From Prunus persica (lineage: Eukaryota; Streptophyta; Magnoliopsida; Rosales; Rosaceae), in the NCBI RefSeq assembly GCF_000346465.2, contig NC_034013.1:2305865-2369864 (forward strand): 64,000 bases of DNA, read 5' to 3'. The stretch's first letter is position 1, and each line of letters opens with the position of its first letter. Positions 24,279 to 36,381 of the stretch are shown here, piece after piece. The position numbers were made by a program, and so were the translations under genes. A model generated the notes under the pieces. The model saw only the letters and a program-made list of their open reading frames with translations, was not told where the DNA came from and made no database searches.

Positions 24279-27200
24279 ATGGAGAGGTAAGGTTGTTTAC
24301 TGTGCGACTTCCTTTAATGTTTATTTGTTTATGTTGACACAATATGTAAATTTGCGGTTACTCTAGGTACAAGTTAATAAAGGAAGTTGGAGATGGCACA
24401 TTTGGGAGTGTCTGGCGTGCTATTAATAAGCAGACTGGTGAAGTTGTAAGTGTGTTTTTCATTTTCCTAAGAATTCAGTTTATGATATATATTTTTAAAT
24501 TTTGTTCTGATTATAATCACTGAATACAGGTTGCAATTAAAAAAATGAAGAAAAGATATTATTCATGGGAGGAGTGTGTAAGTCTACGAGAGGTTAAGGT
24601 AGTTCAACTTACTATATCCTCTTTAGATATCTTGCTTTACCGTGCATTTTCAAATCATATCATGGACTTCTACTTCATGCAGTCATTGCGTAGAATGAAT
24701 CATCTGAATATTGTGAAGCTCAAGGAAGTCATCAGAGAAAGTGACATCTTGTACTTTGTGTTTGAATACATGGTAAGTTATATTAACACAAACTTGCAAA
24801 TATTTTGTACGACTTTTGTTGGCGAGCGTTATTGTTTATTCTCTATATTCTCATATGGACATTGCAGGAGTACAACTTGTACCAACTTATAAAAGATAAG
24901 GAAAAGCTTTTCCCTGAAGCTGACATCAGAAATTGGTGTTTTCAAGTTTTTCAAGGCCTTGCTTACATGCATCAGCGTGGATATTTCCATCGCGACCTTA
25001 AGCCAGGTATTTGATGCAATTTTGATGCACGACTTTAGTTGAGTAATTAAAAGGTTCAAAGAGAATTTGAAGGGCTTAAGGCATCTATGCTAATGAAAAT
25101 TCTTGTATATCTTTTTTTTTTTGGGGGATGGAAACATGTGTACCTCTTCCATATTTTGTTGAAGAATCAATCTTAGTTGCTTATTGTGGGTTTGTGTTTG
25201 TTTCTTTTTTAGTCGCAGTTTTCTTTCATTTCAAAGCAGATTGATGTTTGCTAAGGCTGCAATGATCATGTGGAATCCTTGATTTATTAGTGTACAATTT
25301 TCCCTTTGTTATACTTATAATAGTTGTAATGCCTGCTGCCGTTGTTTTTGGACACCAATTCTTAATTAGCTACTTTTCTTCTTTTATTATTTGATATTTA
25401 TTTATAATTCCAGTATAAAACGAGATTTGATGTGGCCATGTTTTCCTACGGTTTTGGAGGTATACATTTTATTTGAAAATAATTTTCAAATTCAAAACTA
25501 CGAATGTTATGTTAGCTTTAGAATCTACTTGCTAGATTAAAAAGAAAAAAAAGGGTTTTTGACCACCAAACTGACGTTTTGAATTGGTGAAACATTGGAA
25601 GGGGCGCTGATCAATGTACATGCTTTATATTTTCTTGCCTCTTTTAAGTTTCTCTGTTTTGACATCTTTCTTCAACAATTTTTCATTCACGTATTGTAGA
25701 AATTTCTGTCCACCAGTGGAATGCTTTGTTTTGTTTCTTTCTTTTTGGGGGCCTTCTATGGTTGCTTCGTGCATGGTGTTGCTATACTTGTTCAAGTTGT
25801 GTTTGTATTTCCCTTTTGGATTCTCAATGATAATTGGCAAAATCATGTATTACTTTTGTTTATTATGTTCTGTTCTGTGTCTTTAAGTCGTTCATGTTGT
25901 CATCTGTTGGGTCCGTGTCTTCTTTTGCTACCGAACTCTAACATACTGCTATCTATACCTTCACTCCTTTGTAGAGAACTTGTTGGTTACCAAGGATGTC
26001 ATCAAAATTGCTGATTTTGGTCTTGCTCGGGAAATCGATTCGCAACCTCCATATACGGAATACGTGTCAACACGGTGGTGAGTGTTTATTTTCTTAATTA
26101 GTTAGCTCTGCCTGAATGCAAACTTATTGATGTGAGTTACTAACCTCTAGAATGTGGGCATGTTAGGTATCGAGCGCCTGAAGTCCTGCTCCAGTCATAC
26201 CTGTATAGCTCAAAAGTCGGTGAGTGTTTGTGGAAGTTTGAAGTTTTGATTTTTTTTGTTGGAAAGTTAATGCGTTATTGATGGTTGGTTTCTGAATGAC
26301 TTAATTTTTTCATTTATTTAAATGTCAGATATGTGGGCAATGGGTGCTATCATGGCTGAGTTGTTTACTCTCCGCCCTCTATTTCCAGGTGTTAGGTATG
26401 TATTCATTACTCTTTAAACATCCAGTGATTTGTTGCCGAATGGGAAATATTGCTATGATTGTTGGATAGCATTTTGATATTAATTGATTGTGTAATTTGT
26501 TAGAAGATATTTAGTAGTTTATCTGCTGATAATTTAGCAACTGATATATCAGTTGGTTTACTTTTAATGTTGTTCTTACCCTTGCTTCCCTTCTGACACT
26601 GTTTTCAGCGAAGCAGATGAGATATACAAAATATGCAGTGTGATTGGTAGCCCAACCAAGGATTCATGGGCTGATGGGCTTCATCTTGCAAGGGAAATCA
26701 ACTACCAATTTCCTCAGGTCAGTTTTATCCTACTTTCTTTCTCGCATTTTTAGTGTGTTTGTTGAGTTGCGTAGACTTTTACAGCAGTCTCTTGGGGAGT
26801 TCTTTGTACATTCTTAGATCTAGCAGACAATGCTGTCATTTCTGTATCGTATTTATGAAAGATCTTTGATATAAATGATTTTGAGGGGCATGCCTTTTGG
26901 GATTTAATGTTATCTGCGTTATCCAGTATGATTAGTGGATATTAAGTTGGATGTTTCTTTTTGCAGTTCGCAGGTGTTCATCTTTCTACGTTGATTCCTT
27001 CAGCAAGTGATAGCGCAATCAGCCTTATGACAGTAAGTCCAATTTTGTATTAAATGTAGCTGCTTTCCCGTCACTACCTCTAACCTTCCCACTGTGGCAC
27101 ATAGTTTAAATTCTTGTTACTTGATCTGGGGAATTTTTCATGTCCTCAGATCAAACTAGAGAAGCGATTAAACTTTTATGTCTTAACTAGTAGTCTACTG

Positions 27201-28633
27201 ATATGACACTTACGTTTTCCCTTTCCTTCTGTTGTAGTCACTTTGTTCTTGGGACCCGTCCAAGAGGCCAACAGCTGCAGAGGCCCTCCAGCATCCTTTC
27301 TTCCAGGTAGTTTTTTGGAACAAAGTATAATTAGTGAAACATCCAGTCTTGAATGGTTATCTGTAGATGTTTTGCATATTCTAAGGTGTACTTTTCATGT
27401 GGCAGAGTTGCTATTACGTTCCGCCATCCCTTCGCTCCAGATCAACTGTTGCTAGGACACCTCCATTTGGTTTGTTTATCTGATAATTGTTGAATTGTGT
27501 TTTTAATTATTCGTTTTGTTTAGGATATTAATTTATGTGGATTGTTACACAGCTGGAGCAAGGGGAGCATCGGAGCAGCAATGTGCTAGAAAATTATCTG
27601 GGACTTTATCTAATTCAAAGATTTCTAGCAACTTTCCTTCCCCAAAGCTGCATGCTTCTATGGGCACAGGTCAGTTTGAATGTTGTTCTGTTGAGTTTTA
27701 GTCTTTATATTCTGACTTCAATATTTTTTTGTTTTTAAATATCTGTAGTTTGTGTAATGTTTTGTAAAATACTGTATGAGTTCTCTGCCAGGTGGTTTTT
27801 TCTTAGGTTTTCCTTGTTAATAGCTAATACTGATGGTTTGGGATAACAATTCCCCTTAAGGAGAGTATGAAATAAAATGAAGGTTTTTTTTTATAATCTA
27901 TTTAAAAGATGTAATTTAATAAGTGCTCCTATTACTAAGGAAGCAATAATTTTCTAGATTGATTCTCATTATGTGATTAAATATCGTTGCAGGTGTGCAG
28001 CGAAAACTGGATATGGTTAATCAGGTGAGCGTAGACGCGTATTCTTTCATCTGTTTTATTTGAGTGTTTGTGTGCTATGTGATGCACATACCAAGATTGC
28101 TATTACTGTAACTAATAATTTTTTCGACTTTATCATTTAAGGATGCGAAAAAGAATGATAAATATTTGAAGAGCTCTGCCAAGCAACAGAAATATCGACC
28201 CCCTGGTAAAAGCAGTCCTAGTAAGTTTCTTGGGTACAACAGGGTTATGTTTCAGAGATTTCAATTGTATTCCATGTACTCTGCTGATGACATTTATCAA
28301 TCATAGGGACAAGTGGCGTCCTTTGGTTTTTGGTTACGTAAATTTATTAAGCTCGTGGTCTTCCTTTTCTGTTTCATTTGTGATTAACTGAGAAAACTAT
28401 GTTGGTTGGCAGCGACTGTGAACAAGGGAAGGATTACACATGGAGTTTCAGATACATCTGAGAAGCTGGCAAACATGACAATTGGTTATCGCAAGCAGAC
28501 TGTGGGGCAGCAGATGCGCCCCCCTCCCATGAAGGCTGGAGTCCAGTGGATTGGCGAATCTGGAAACTTGTATCTCAGGCCTGTTCAAGAGATTCAACCT
28601 GGCAGAACCTATTCGAGGAAAGTTGCGGGTTGA
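24279..28633 (+). CDS. CDKF-4: MAK/RCK-type serine/threonine kinase (CDKF-4/MHK-like)
   Basis: Sixteen exons join in frame to 454 aa: 24279-24286, 24367-24445, 24530-24598, 24683-24772, 24868-25006, 25975-26077, 26167-26219, 26329-26395, 26609-26717, 26967-27032, 27238-27306, 27406-27469, 27553-27669, 27993-28024, 28142-28220, 28413-28633. The kinase domain (about 4-285) has the glycine loop GDGTFG (11-16), Lys33 in VAIKK, HRDLKPEN with Asp125, DFG Asp142, and a TEY activation motif (156-158) before STRWYRAPE. A basic, unstructured tail of about 165 residues follows. The family (MAK, ICK, MOK; plant MHK) sits between CDKs and MAP kinases; TEY suggests dual phosphorylation. The first coding exon is only eight bases, so automated prediction may miss the start. 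The substrate is unknown. Confidence 0.93.
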
Positions 28634-30596
28634 TTAAAGAGCGACTTCTTTAAGAGGTCGTCATATATAGTCTTTCATGTGTGTGGTACCATCACCTGCA
28701 GCAGTTGTGGATTTCTCCGTCTTTCTTAGTTCTGAACCTATGTACTTGCCCCTGTGGCATTTGGTTTGCTTATTGGTGTGTCAATATGACCTAATGGCAT
28801 CTTCTGCCTGGTCTAGTATTAACGTTATCCTACTGCTTTCTAAACAATGACCTGGATTTTCAGAGTAAATAAATGAAAGCAAAAGGTTTTATGTTTGTTT
28901 AAAGAAAATCTGTTTATTACTTTCCATTTTACAACGTGGCATTCTAAGTTCTTGAGGGTCCAATTCCGGCGGCGCAACCCCCTCTCCTCGCTGTTGGAAA
29001 AGCCTCCCCTCTGTTCTCCCTTTTCAATCGCTCTCTTTCTTCCCCTTGATTTTGGATCCAAATCTGAGTAAACGCTCAAACAATAACCTAGCTCATTCTT
29101 CATCTTATCGAAAATCAACACCCCTCGAAATCTGATCAAAACCCAACAAAAGTTTCAGCACTGATTAAACCACAAACAAGAACTATCAGTTTTGAATGTT
29201 GTTTTATATGGATCCACACAAGATTAAAGCTGCACTTCTGGCTTCTTTGAAAGAGAGAGGATCAATAGGCAGAGAAATCAAGATATATAAGGGGCACAGA
29301 GGTAGAAAAAAGCAGATGGAGGGAGAGAAAAGGAGGCTTTGCCAGCACCGAGAAGGAGAGCGGGTTGTCGCCTACGGGGTGGGGTGGCTGATGGGACTGG
29401 CTGGGTGAAGTAATTTCATTTCCCCTCTTGGATGACCACCTCTCCCTCTATAATCACGCAAGTGATAGGGCTCTCCTATATGTAAGTAAAGCTATTCCTA
29501 CCCAGCCCATGTGATGTTGTGAACTCATGCCTACCCAAACTTAAAAGCAACCCACATGTGCTATATGGCCCAGTCAAACTTAAGAAAAAAAGGGGGAAGC
29601 AATATAAGCAAGCAGCCAATTCCCTTTCGGCTGTGTAATAGTTGATAGTCTCAAATCATTTTCCTTTGCAGCTTCTTCTTGAGTTTGAACATTCTCTCTT
29701 GGCAGCATCTTCTCATATCTAAGGCCAACAAGTATTCTTCTTATTCTCTCCTCTTTAATTATCTTCTTCTATTGGCTTTTTCCTAAAATAAATGTATGCA
29801 TCTTAAGTTTTTTAATAGTTTAATTTAGTTTTAGATTTAAATAGTTTAGTTTTGTGTTGCATTGCATTAATTAGTTAGTTAGTTTTTTTTTTTTTTTGGT
29901 TAAGCTTTTATTTTATGTATAGATATGCATATTTGAGGGTAAAGTTCATTACATTCTCCTTGACTAGGTGTATCTTTTTATTTTTATGAATGAAATTCAC
30001 TCATACCGTCGAGTTTTTAAGGTAAGTTTCGCACACTTGACTTTTGAATCCTGAATCTGCCATTGCCTTTAGGGTACCTTATGAATTTTTTTTTTCCAAC
30101 CATCCAAACCGTCTATTTTTCAAGTCTTCATTCATAGATCATCCTTGCAAAAAATCAAACAAATTGAAAATCATTAAGGCATCTAATTGCAAGCAACAAA
30201 ATAGACGAACATTGTGCTTCAAGAAAAGATTAAAATAACTATAATCTAATTGAGTAATCAAATAGTTTCGGATATAAGTGATCTTTTGAGATGATCTTTG
30301 AGGGAATATCTAAAGATTAGACAGTTCATATCATTGAAAAAAAAAATGTGTGTTGGGCGCTACAAAAGTGTCCCTCATATTTGAAGGATCTCTCAATTGA
30401 AGCTCACTTTTTAAAAAAAAAAAAAACATAGAAAAGCTATCCTTTCTATCTTTTTTTTTTGGTATGACTATCCTTTTCTATCTTTCAAATCCATTTTAAC
30501 ATGGCATGAAAATTATGAGTGAATTCCACAAGATGGCTTTCTGCTTTCAACAATAGCAATGATCATATTAGAAGACTTGATCATTGGCCTAATCTT
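28634..30596. other. Kinase 3' end and spacer without recognisable gene
   Basis: The kinase trailer runs to about 28860. Beyond it, 28900-29410 contains a GC-richer block with open frames on both strands (minus 28840-29139; plus 29196-29408) that match no family I recognise. A TATATAAGG at 29284 could be a promoter but no gene follows. The rest is AT-rich. Confidence 0.35.
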
Positions 30597-30954
30597 GTAT
30601 GGAGATTCACTATTATACCTAATATATGAGCCTAAATTATAAAAATACATTATATGAAATGGACTTTATAAACATACCTAATGCCCATTTACAATATAAC
30701 AAAAAAACTTTTAACTTCTTTTAAATTACAAAACTGTTATTGATTTATTAAAAAAACCTCAATCTTAAAACCTCATAAAAAAGCCCAAAACACTCAATAG
30801 GGCATCAAAGTAATTTAATAATCAAAATTAAATTCAATAGGGCAAACTATTATTTTTTGGTTTTTTTTTAGTTTTGTTTATAGAAATTAAATGGTGTACG
30901 ATTTATCTATATTATTAATGCTAAGAATAAATATATGATTAAATATCTCTTTCA
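30597..30954 (+). repeat. Copy 1 of a 350-bp dispersed repeat
   Basis: Starts 'atggagattcactattatac', includes 'ttaacttcttttaaattaca' and 'gcatcaaagtaatttaataa', and ends near 'aaatatctct'. The same order is found at 50623-50978 (same strand) and inverted at 51285-51615 plus 57395-57418. It is non-coding. Probably one arm of a long-inverted-repeat element, here solitary. From 30955 to 31250 the sequence is A-rich, with a threefold imperfect repeat of 'gaaaatggaaatg' (31099-31190). Confidence 0.75.
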
Positions 30955-31287
30955 CTAATCCAAGCGAGTCCAATCTAATCATCCCTATCAAACATGACCA
31001 AAGTCTATATATGAAGTTCATTATCATAAAAAGAAAAGAAAAGAAAAGGTAATTTGCCCAAATTATTACCACCGCCTAGCTAAAGGCAATCGAAAAAGAA
31101 AATGGAAATGTTGAAAAAAAGAAAAGAAAAAAAGAAAATGGAAATGTTGAAAGAAAAAAAAAGAAAAAAAAAGAAAATGGAAATGGAACAATTCTTGGAC
31201 TGAACTTAAAGTCTCCAAGTACAGATAGATAGAGAGATACTCTCTACGACCCTCTTTCCCTTCTCATTTACTCATTTCCCAACGAAT

Positions 31288-31330
31288 ATGGCCAAATCCC
31301 TCTTCTCAACCACCTTCTCTCCAAGGTAAC

Positions 31331-31375
<45 letters not shown>

Positions 31376-31452
31376 TAATATATACAGACATGTATGGTGA
31401 GCTGAGGTGCTTGTTGACTAATTGAGATTTGGTTGTTTTTCTTAGCATTTAG
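31288..31452 (+). promoter_or_regulatory. Spliced upstream ORF in the GRF leader
   Basis: An ATG at 31288 opens a frame that reaches a good donor (CCAAG|GTAACC, exon ends 31325). The leader intron 31326-31445 ends in ttttcttag. After splicing the frame reads on for C-ATT-TAG (31446-31452), giving a 14-codon upstream ORF that ends six bases before the main ATG. It could lower GRF translation and make it splice-dependent. Transcript evidence is needed for the start and intron. Confidence 0.5.
31334..31370. repeat. (CT)n microsatellite in the GRF leader intron
   Basis: About 18 CT units directly after the inferred leader-intron donor. Pyrimidine-rich repeats near plant transcription starts are common and length-polymorphic. 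Confidence 0.9.
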
Positions 31453-31458
31453 TCTGAA

Positions 31459-34400
31459 ATGAGCGGGTCGTCGGTGGGCAACGGAGGCCTCGCGCCGCCT
31501 TTCACAGTTGCGCAGTGGGCGGAGATGGAACATCAAGCTTTGATATTCAAATATCTCAAAGCTGGGCTGCCTGTTCCTCCTGACCTCCTTGGTCCCATTC
31601 GCACCAGTTTCAACCTCATCTCTTCCAATTTCTTGCGCCACCACCCCACCTGTATGCTCCTTTACTTCTATATCTCCTCAACGGTTCATTCTTGGTAGTT
31701 TTTATTTTTGAATAAATTGATTGTTTCTATTTCATGGGCATGCTCTTATTTTGAAGTTTCACATAATTTGAAAAATTCAGTATGCGGGTTGTGTAGAAAC
31801 TGTCTTTTACATCAAATTAGAAAAGAATGAAATTCAAATGAGCCTTCTTTGTTTGCTTCAACTTATCCAGGTTGTGGGTTGGTTATTACTTATTAGGATG
31901 CAATCTAATGAGATTGAGCTGTGTAGCTTTTCTTTCTAGTCTCAGAATACAGCAAATGGGTCTATCCAGTTTGTTAACATGCTTATGCTCGTGGTATATT
32001 ATATTTGTTGTTATGATATGCATGTTGTATCTTTGAGATTTTCGTTATAGGTAGGTAACTTTTATCGATCTGTTGCAGTGGGTTATACATCCTATTGCGG
32101 TAAGAAAATAGACCCAGAGCCAGGGCGTTGCCGGAGGACAGATGGCAAGAAGTGGAGGTGCTCCAAAGATGCACATCCAGACTCCAAGTATTGTGAGCGG
32201 CACATGAACCGAGGTCGCTATCGTTCAAGAAAGCTTGTGGAATCACAAACTACCTCTCAATCTTCATCAACTGTGACGTCAGACAGTGTGATTGGGAGCT
32301 CTAGCCACAGTGGGAGCTTCCAAAACATGCCCTTGCATTCAATGGTAAATAGTGGGGGTCTATGCTTTGGAAGCAATGTATCTCAGTTGAAGATGGAGCC
32401 TATACCCTATGGGATAGGTAACAGTGGAAACAGGTATATCAGTACATTATTTGTGTATTGATTGAATTGCCATGACTTATGAGTTTGCAATAGGAATGAA
32501 CTTAAACTTCACAACACAAGAAAAAGTCTTTCTTGTGCATAATATTTGTTTTAGAGTTCTAAATTTTTATTATCTTGAACTGAATACTTATCTTCCTTGT
32601 TGATGGCTGGCTACTTCCTGAATATCAGTGATCAATGCCTAAGATGTTTAAAAAAAAATTTCTTTAGGTTAGGCCAAACACAGTTGTTGGTTTTTTTTTG
32701 GTATTGGACTTGGATTATACTTAGCAATTTACTTCTGTAGGTTTACATCTTAAGAAGATATTTTCGAGACATAATGTTTCTGACAACCTCAGCTGATCGA
32801 AGGCTTGCTAAACAAATGCAACAAAGCTTTTAAACATACCAGTATATGGAGGGAAATTTGACTTGATGAGTTAGAGTAGTTAGTAGATTCTGGATGCCAA
32901 TACCCGTGTAGCAATAGGCAGGGATTTGAAAGGAGGGGCTGGCTCATGATAATCACCCAAGAGACATCTAAGGTCTGTTTGGGTGACGAATTTTGAATTG
33001 TATAAATTTCAAAATGAAACATTTGGATGGAATAATCAGAAGAAAGCTAAGACATTATGGGGGTGCTTGTTCTTGGCAGTTTTCTGAAACATTTGGATGG
33101 AGCATAATAGAAGAATGTTTGAGGATTTATAAGGTTGCAGGGGTAGATGAAGTCTGGGACAGAGTGAGGTTCTGTGCAGCGGTTTGGATGATTTTAGGGA
33201 TTATTGTCATTCTTCTATCTTGTTGGATTTGTTAGCAGCTGTGAAGGGAGAGTAGATTTTTCGAATTTTGAGCTTTTTCTAACACAAGACAATGATATTA
33301 TGAAAGCCTTAAAAGGAGACATGATCATAAGATGAAAAATTAGAGATATAAGACGATCAGTACAAGACCTTCTACCTTTCCAGACTGCAATAGGAACACC
33401 AAGGATTGGCGAAGGAACACGATTTTCAGCTGTCGAGGAGAGTGGTGGAAGATGCAAGGTTGCTGCTGGATCTGTGATTGGACTGAATGGAAGATGAGAA
33501 CAGTGTCTGTGTTTAGGAACGTAGACCTGTCGTGATGAAAGAATTGCCAGAACATGAGTGGGTTGAACACACTCTTGAAGTAGAGCCTCCGCCAATTTAA
33601 TATGTTCCATAGTTGAATAAGTTAAGAGGGAGTAATCTCATCACATAAGAATTTTTCTCAAAGTAGTACCCTTTCTGAGTACAAGAGTAACCAAGAAATA
33701 TGTAATTGTGTGATATGATACGGATAAATATCTTAGGCTGGATTTTATTTTCAATGCAAGTTTTCAAGATTGCTGAAGGTGTTTCAGGAGGTTTTGAGAT
33801 GGTCAATGTATGTGCAAATGTGACTTACATTTGTCTAATTCCTAAGACACTCCACTCACTGAAAGTTTGGGATTAAGACCTTTAATTTTGTTCACCAGCC
33901 TTGACTAGATTCTATCTAAGATTTTATTCTTCAGATATAGAGAGGCTCTGGGTGATATGATTTCAATTTTGTAAGGGTCGTTTGTGATGCAGGCCAGAAG
34001 TGTTAAGCTACTGTCCATTGGAGTAACAGTGCAATACCACAATAGAAAAGGGATTTCCAGGAACAAACAACAGAAAAAAGAGATAAAAGGCAATATGATT
34101 AAAGCTGGAACGTCTATAGATGAGTTTTAAGGAAAAAGACTGAAGAAACTTTATATCTATTTTACAAAGACATTTAACATAGTATTTACACTAGGGTTAC
34201 AGTAGCCATAGCATCCTAGCTCATGATTACTTAAAAAGACTAAAGAGTATAACTATCATTTCACCAAGCCAAATAACACATAAAATTCAAACAAGACAAC
34301 AAAAAGAACTAACTATCAAACAACACAACTAAAACCTTAAACTAGCTAGAACCCAAGCTAAGAACCAAGTTGGCTAGCATGCCCCCTTAGTCTTTGAGAG

Positions 34401-36381
34401 CCTTGTGGATGCTCCTGCATCAGTTTGTTCAAGGTAGACAGATTTTGTTTGAGTAGTGGTATAAGCCCACTTTAAAATTGATTTCGAGAAAGCCTATGAT
34501 TATATTGATCATGATTCTAACATATTGTGCTTAGGAAATATTTCGGGAGTACATGGAAAAATGCATTAGTTGGTGCCTGAGCTCAATCAACTTTTAAGTA
34601 ATCATTATTGGCAGACCTAGGAGCAGGTTTAAAGATTTAGGGGGTTGGTGGTTAACCCCATCCATTTCTTTTTACCCTAGTGGTTGATGTATTGGGTATG
34701 TCTCTCGGGGCAGAGACTTTGGTTTGATTGAGATTGATCGGGAGCGAACACAGGTTAAACTTGTCCAAAAGTGTTGTGGTTGGTATCAATGTCGAGGAAA
34801 GGTTTCTGTGGTCCTTGCTACGGATGTGAGTTGCAATACCAATGTGTAACCTGTGCTCTTTGAGCTTTTTGGACTTGATGGAGTTCAGATAGGTGCCTAA
34901 GAATATATATATATATTTTTTTTGGAGTGGGGCAGGGTTGTCAATGATTGGAAAGTTACTGTGTAGCATGTATTCAAGGTTTGGACTGCAATCTAGTGGG
35001 TGGGGCTCCAGGATTGTGGAGTGAGGTTTGTTTCGTCGTCCTTGGAAATTCATCTTGTACAAGTTTCTTCTTTTGCCTAGATGTCTAAGTTTGTAGAGTG
35101 GAGCAGTCCTAATACTGCTATCTCATCTGCATCCCTGCTATCATCTTCACCTTTTCCGTGGGATATGACTTTTAGGCATAATTTCACTAAGAGGATTGTT
35201 TTGACTTCTGTCCAGCATAGTAGAAACAGGCCAAATGGGCTAGTCCAGGCCACTAGTGGCCCTGGATAGGGCTGGGAAACTGCCCACTGGGCCCATGGAC
35301 TGCGGAGCATTTGATGATGGTGACTTTTTTATAATGACTGTAACCATCATTGTAATGCAGATGCTGATGGATAATTCTTTGTACCTTATCTTGAAAAATT
35401 TCTTAAATTGCTTCCATTTCATCCTTTTAGGCTTTGAAACACCATCTTGGTTATAATTTGTAATCATCGTTTGTTTTTCTATTTTCTGGTCTCCTATGTT
35501 AAAATTTCTTGTTTTTCTGAGATCTAGTTATTGGGAAAACAAAGTTATGAACAATGAATTGCTAGCACTGGTTACTTTGTTATGATGTCCAGGCACTGTA
35601 GGCTGGTGTACCAAAGGAATTGGATGGAAATTTAGAATGACCATTGTATATTCACAATAGTAAAGAAAGAGAAACAGTTTATTATTTTTTTCAAAGGGTA
35701 CATAAAGAGAGTTTTTGATATGCGGTTAGAAATACATCTCTTAGGCATATGCTATGAATTTTACTATTGTTCCTTTGGGAATTGATTCTAAGTACCAAAT
35801 GGGTGTTTTGATCTGATGGCAATGCAGGGGGCGCAATGGAGCAGAAGAGCACAATTTCATGTCAGAACCTTCTGGGAGTGTGAGGTGTCTTGGGATGGAC
35901 AGTACTGTAGACAGTCCATGGCATCTTATGGTGCCTCGAGTTTCCTTGAAATCGGAATCAAAAAATTGTTCTCTTTTGCTAAACAACAGCTCCCAGCTAG
36001 AGACATTGCAACATACTGAACCATTGACTGTTGATGCTGCCATCACTAAACAGCAGCAACATCAGTATGTCGGTGGACAGTTTGGCTTTCCAGGATCTCT
36101 AAAACACGAACAGAATTCGCTTCAGCCTTTCTTCGATGAGTGGCCTAAGTCGAGGGATCTTGGTTTCCATCTAAGTGATCATAGATCCACCAATACCTTA
36201 ACTGCAACTCAACTGTCAATGTCTAATGCAATGGCCCCCTCCAAATTCTTCGCAAGGAGTGCTGACTCACCTACTGGTACGTTCTTTTTCATCTAGAAAA
36301 TCTTGTTGATGCCCACCATCCCCAAGACCGAGGAAAATTTTAATAATTGATTTACATGATGATGCAGATGCCTATACTTGA
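31459..36381 (+). CDS. GRF: Growth-regulating factor transcription factor (QLQ and WRC)
   Basis: Exons 31459-31651, 32079-32433, 35828-36276 and 36368-36381 join in frame to 336 aa. QLQ domain, residues 13-48 ([20 protein letters not shown]), binds the GIF coactivator; its central Leu is Met23 here. WRC domain, about 76-119 ([17 protein letters not shown]), has the C3H zinc ligands Cys82, Cys92, Cys103 and His106 and the basic nuclear-localising stretch. The C-terminal part keeps the family's [10 protein letters not shown] and TQLS phrases. Family role: promotes cell proliferation and organ size, limited by miR396. The WRC is followed by RSRKLVES where most members have RSRKPVES. Intron 3 (3394 bp) is swollen by transposon debris. 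The last exon adds only four codons. Paralogue number cannot be assigned. Confidence 0.92.
32222..32242 (+). promoter_or_regulatory. miR396 target site in GRF mRNA
   Basis: The 21 bases coding for the end of the WRC domain (cgttcaagaaagc followed by ttgtggaa) match the known GRF target of miR396, including the one-base bulge typical of GRF targets. Compared with the usual site the only change is C to T at the bulged position, which is unpaired and so should not weaken regulation, but alters Pro to Leu (residue 117). Confidence 0.85.
33215..33806 (-). pseudogene. Copia fragment in GRF intron 3
   Basis: On the minus strand, 33806-33597 contains [12 protein letters not shown], the typical phrase just after the Copia integrase (K-C-x-F-L-G-Y-S-x-x-Q-K-G-Y). 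After a frame change, 33610-33215 continues with the proline- and serine-rich linker and [10 protein letters not shown], which precedes the RT domain. It ends before any RT catalytic motif. It is a decayed internal fragment without LTRs. Confidence 0.7.
33785..35070 (+). pseudogene. LINE (L1-type) reverse transcriptase fragment in GRF intron 3
   Basis: The plus strand reads in broken frames as a plant [16 protein letters not shown] (about 33816-33846), then [13 protein letters not shown] and ALGDMIS, later [14 protein letters not shown] (about 34475-34515), then [15 protein letters not shown] (about 34667-34710) and [20 protein letters not shown] (about 34756-34815). Several stops and an internal loss of the FADD region are evident. 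It abuts the minus-strand Copia piece. Confidence 0.75.

Noticed and set aside
29196..29408. Possible short basic protein after a TATA-like motif
   Set aside because: It has no family match, the composition shifts within the frame, and there is no plausible intron structure.
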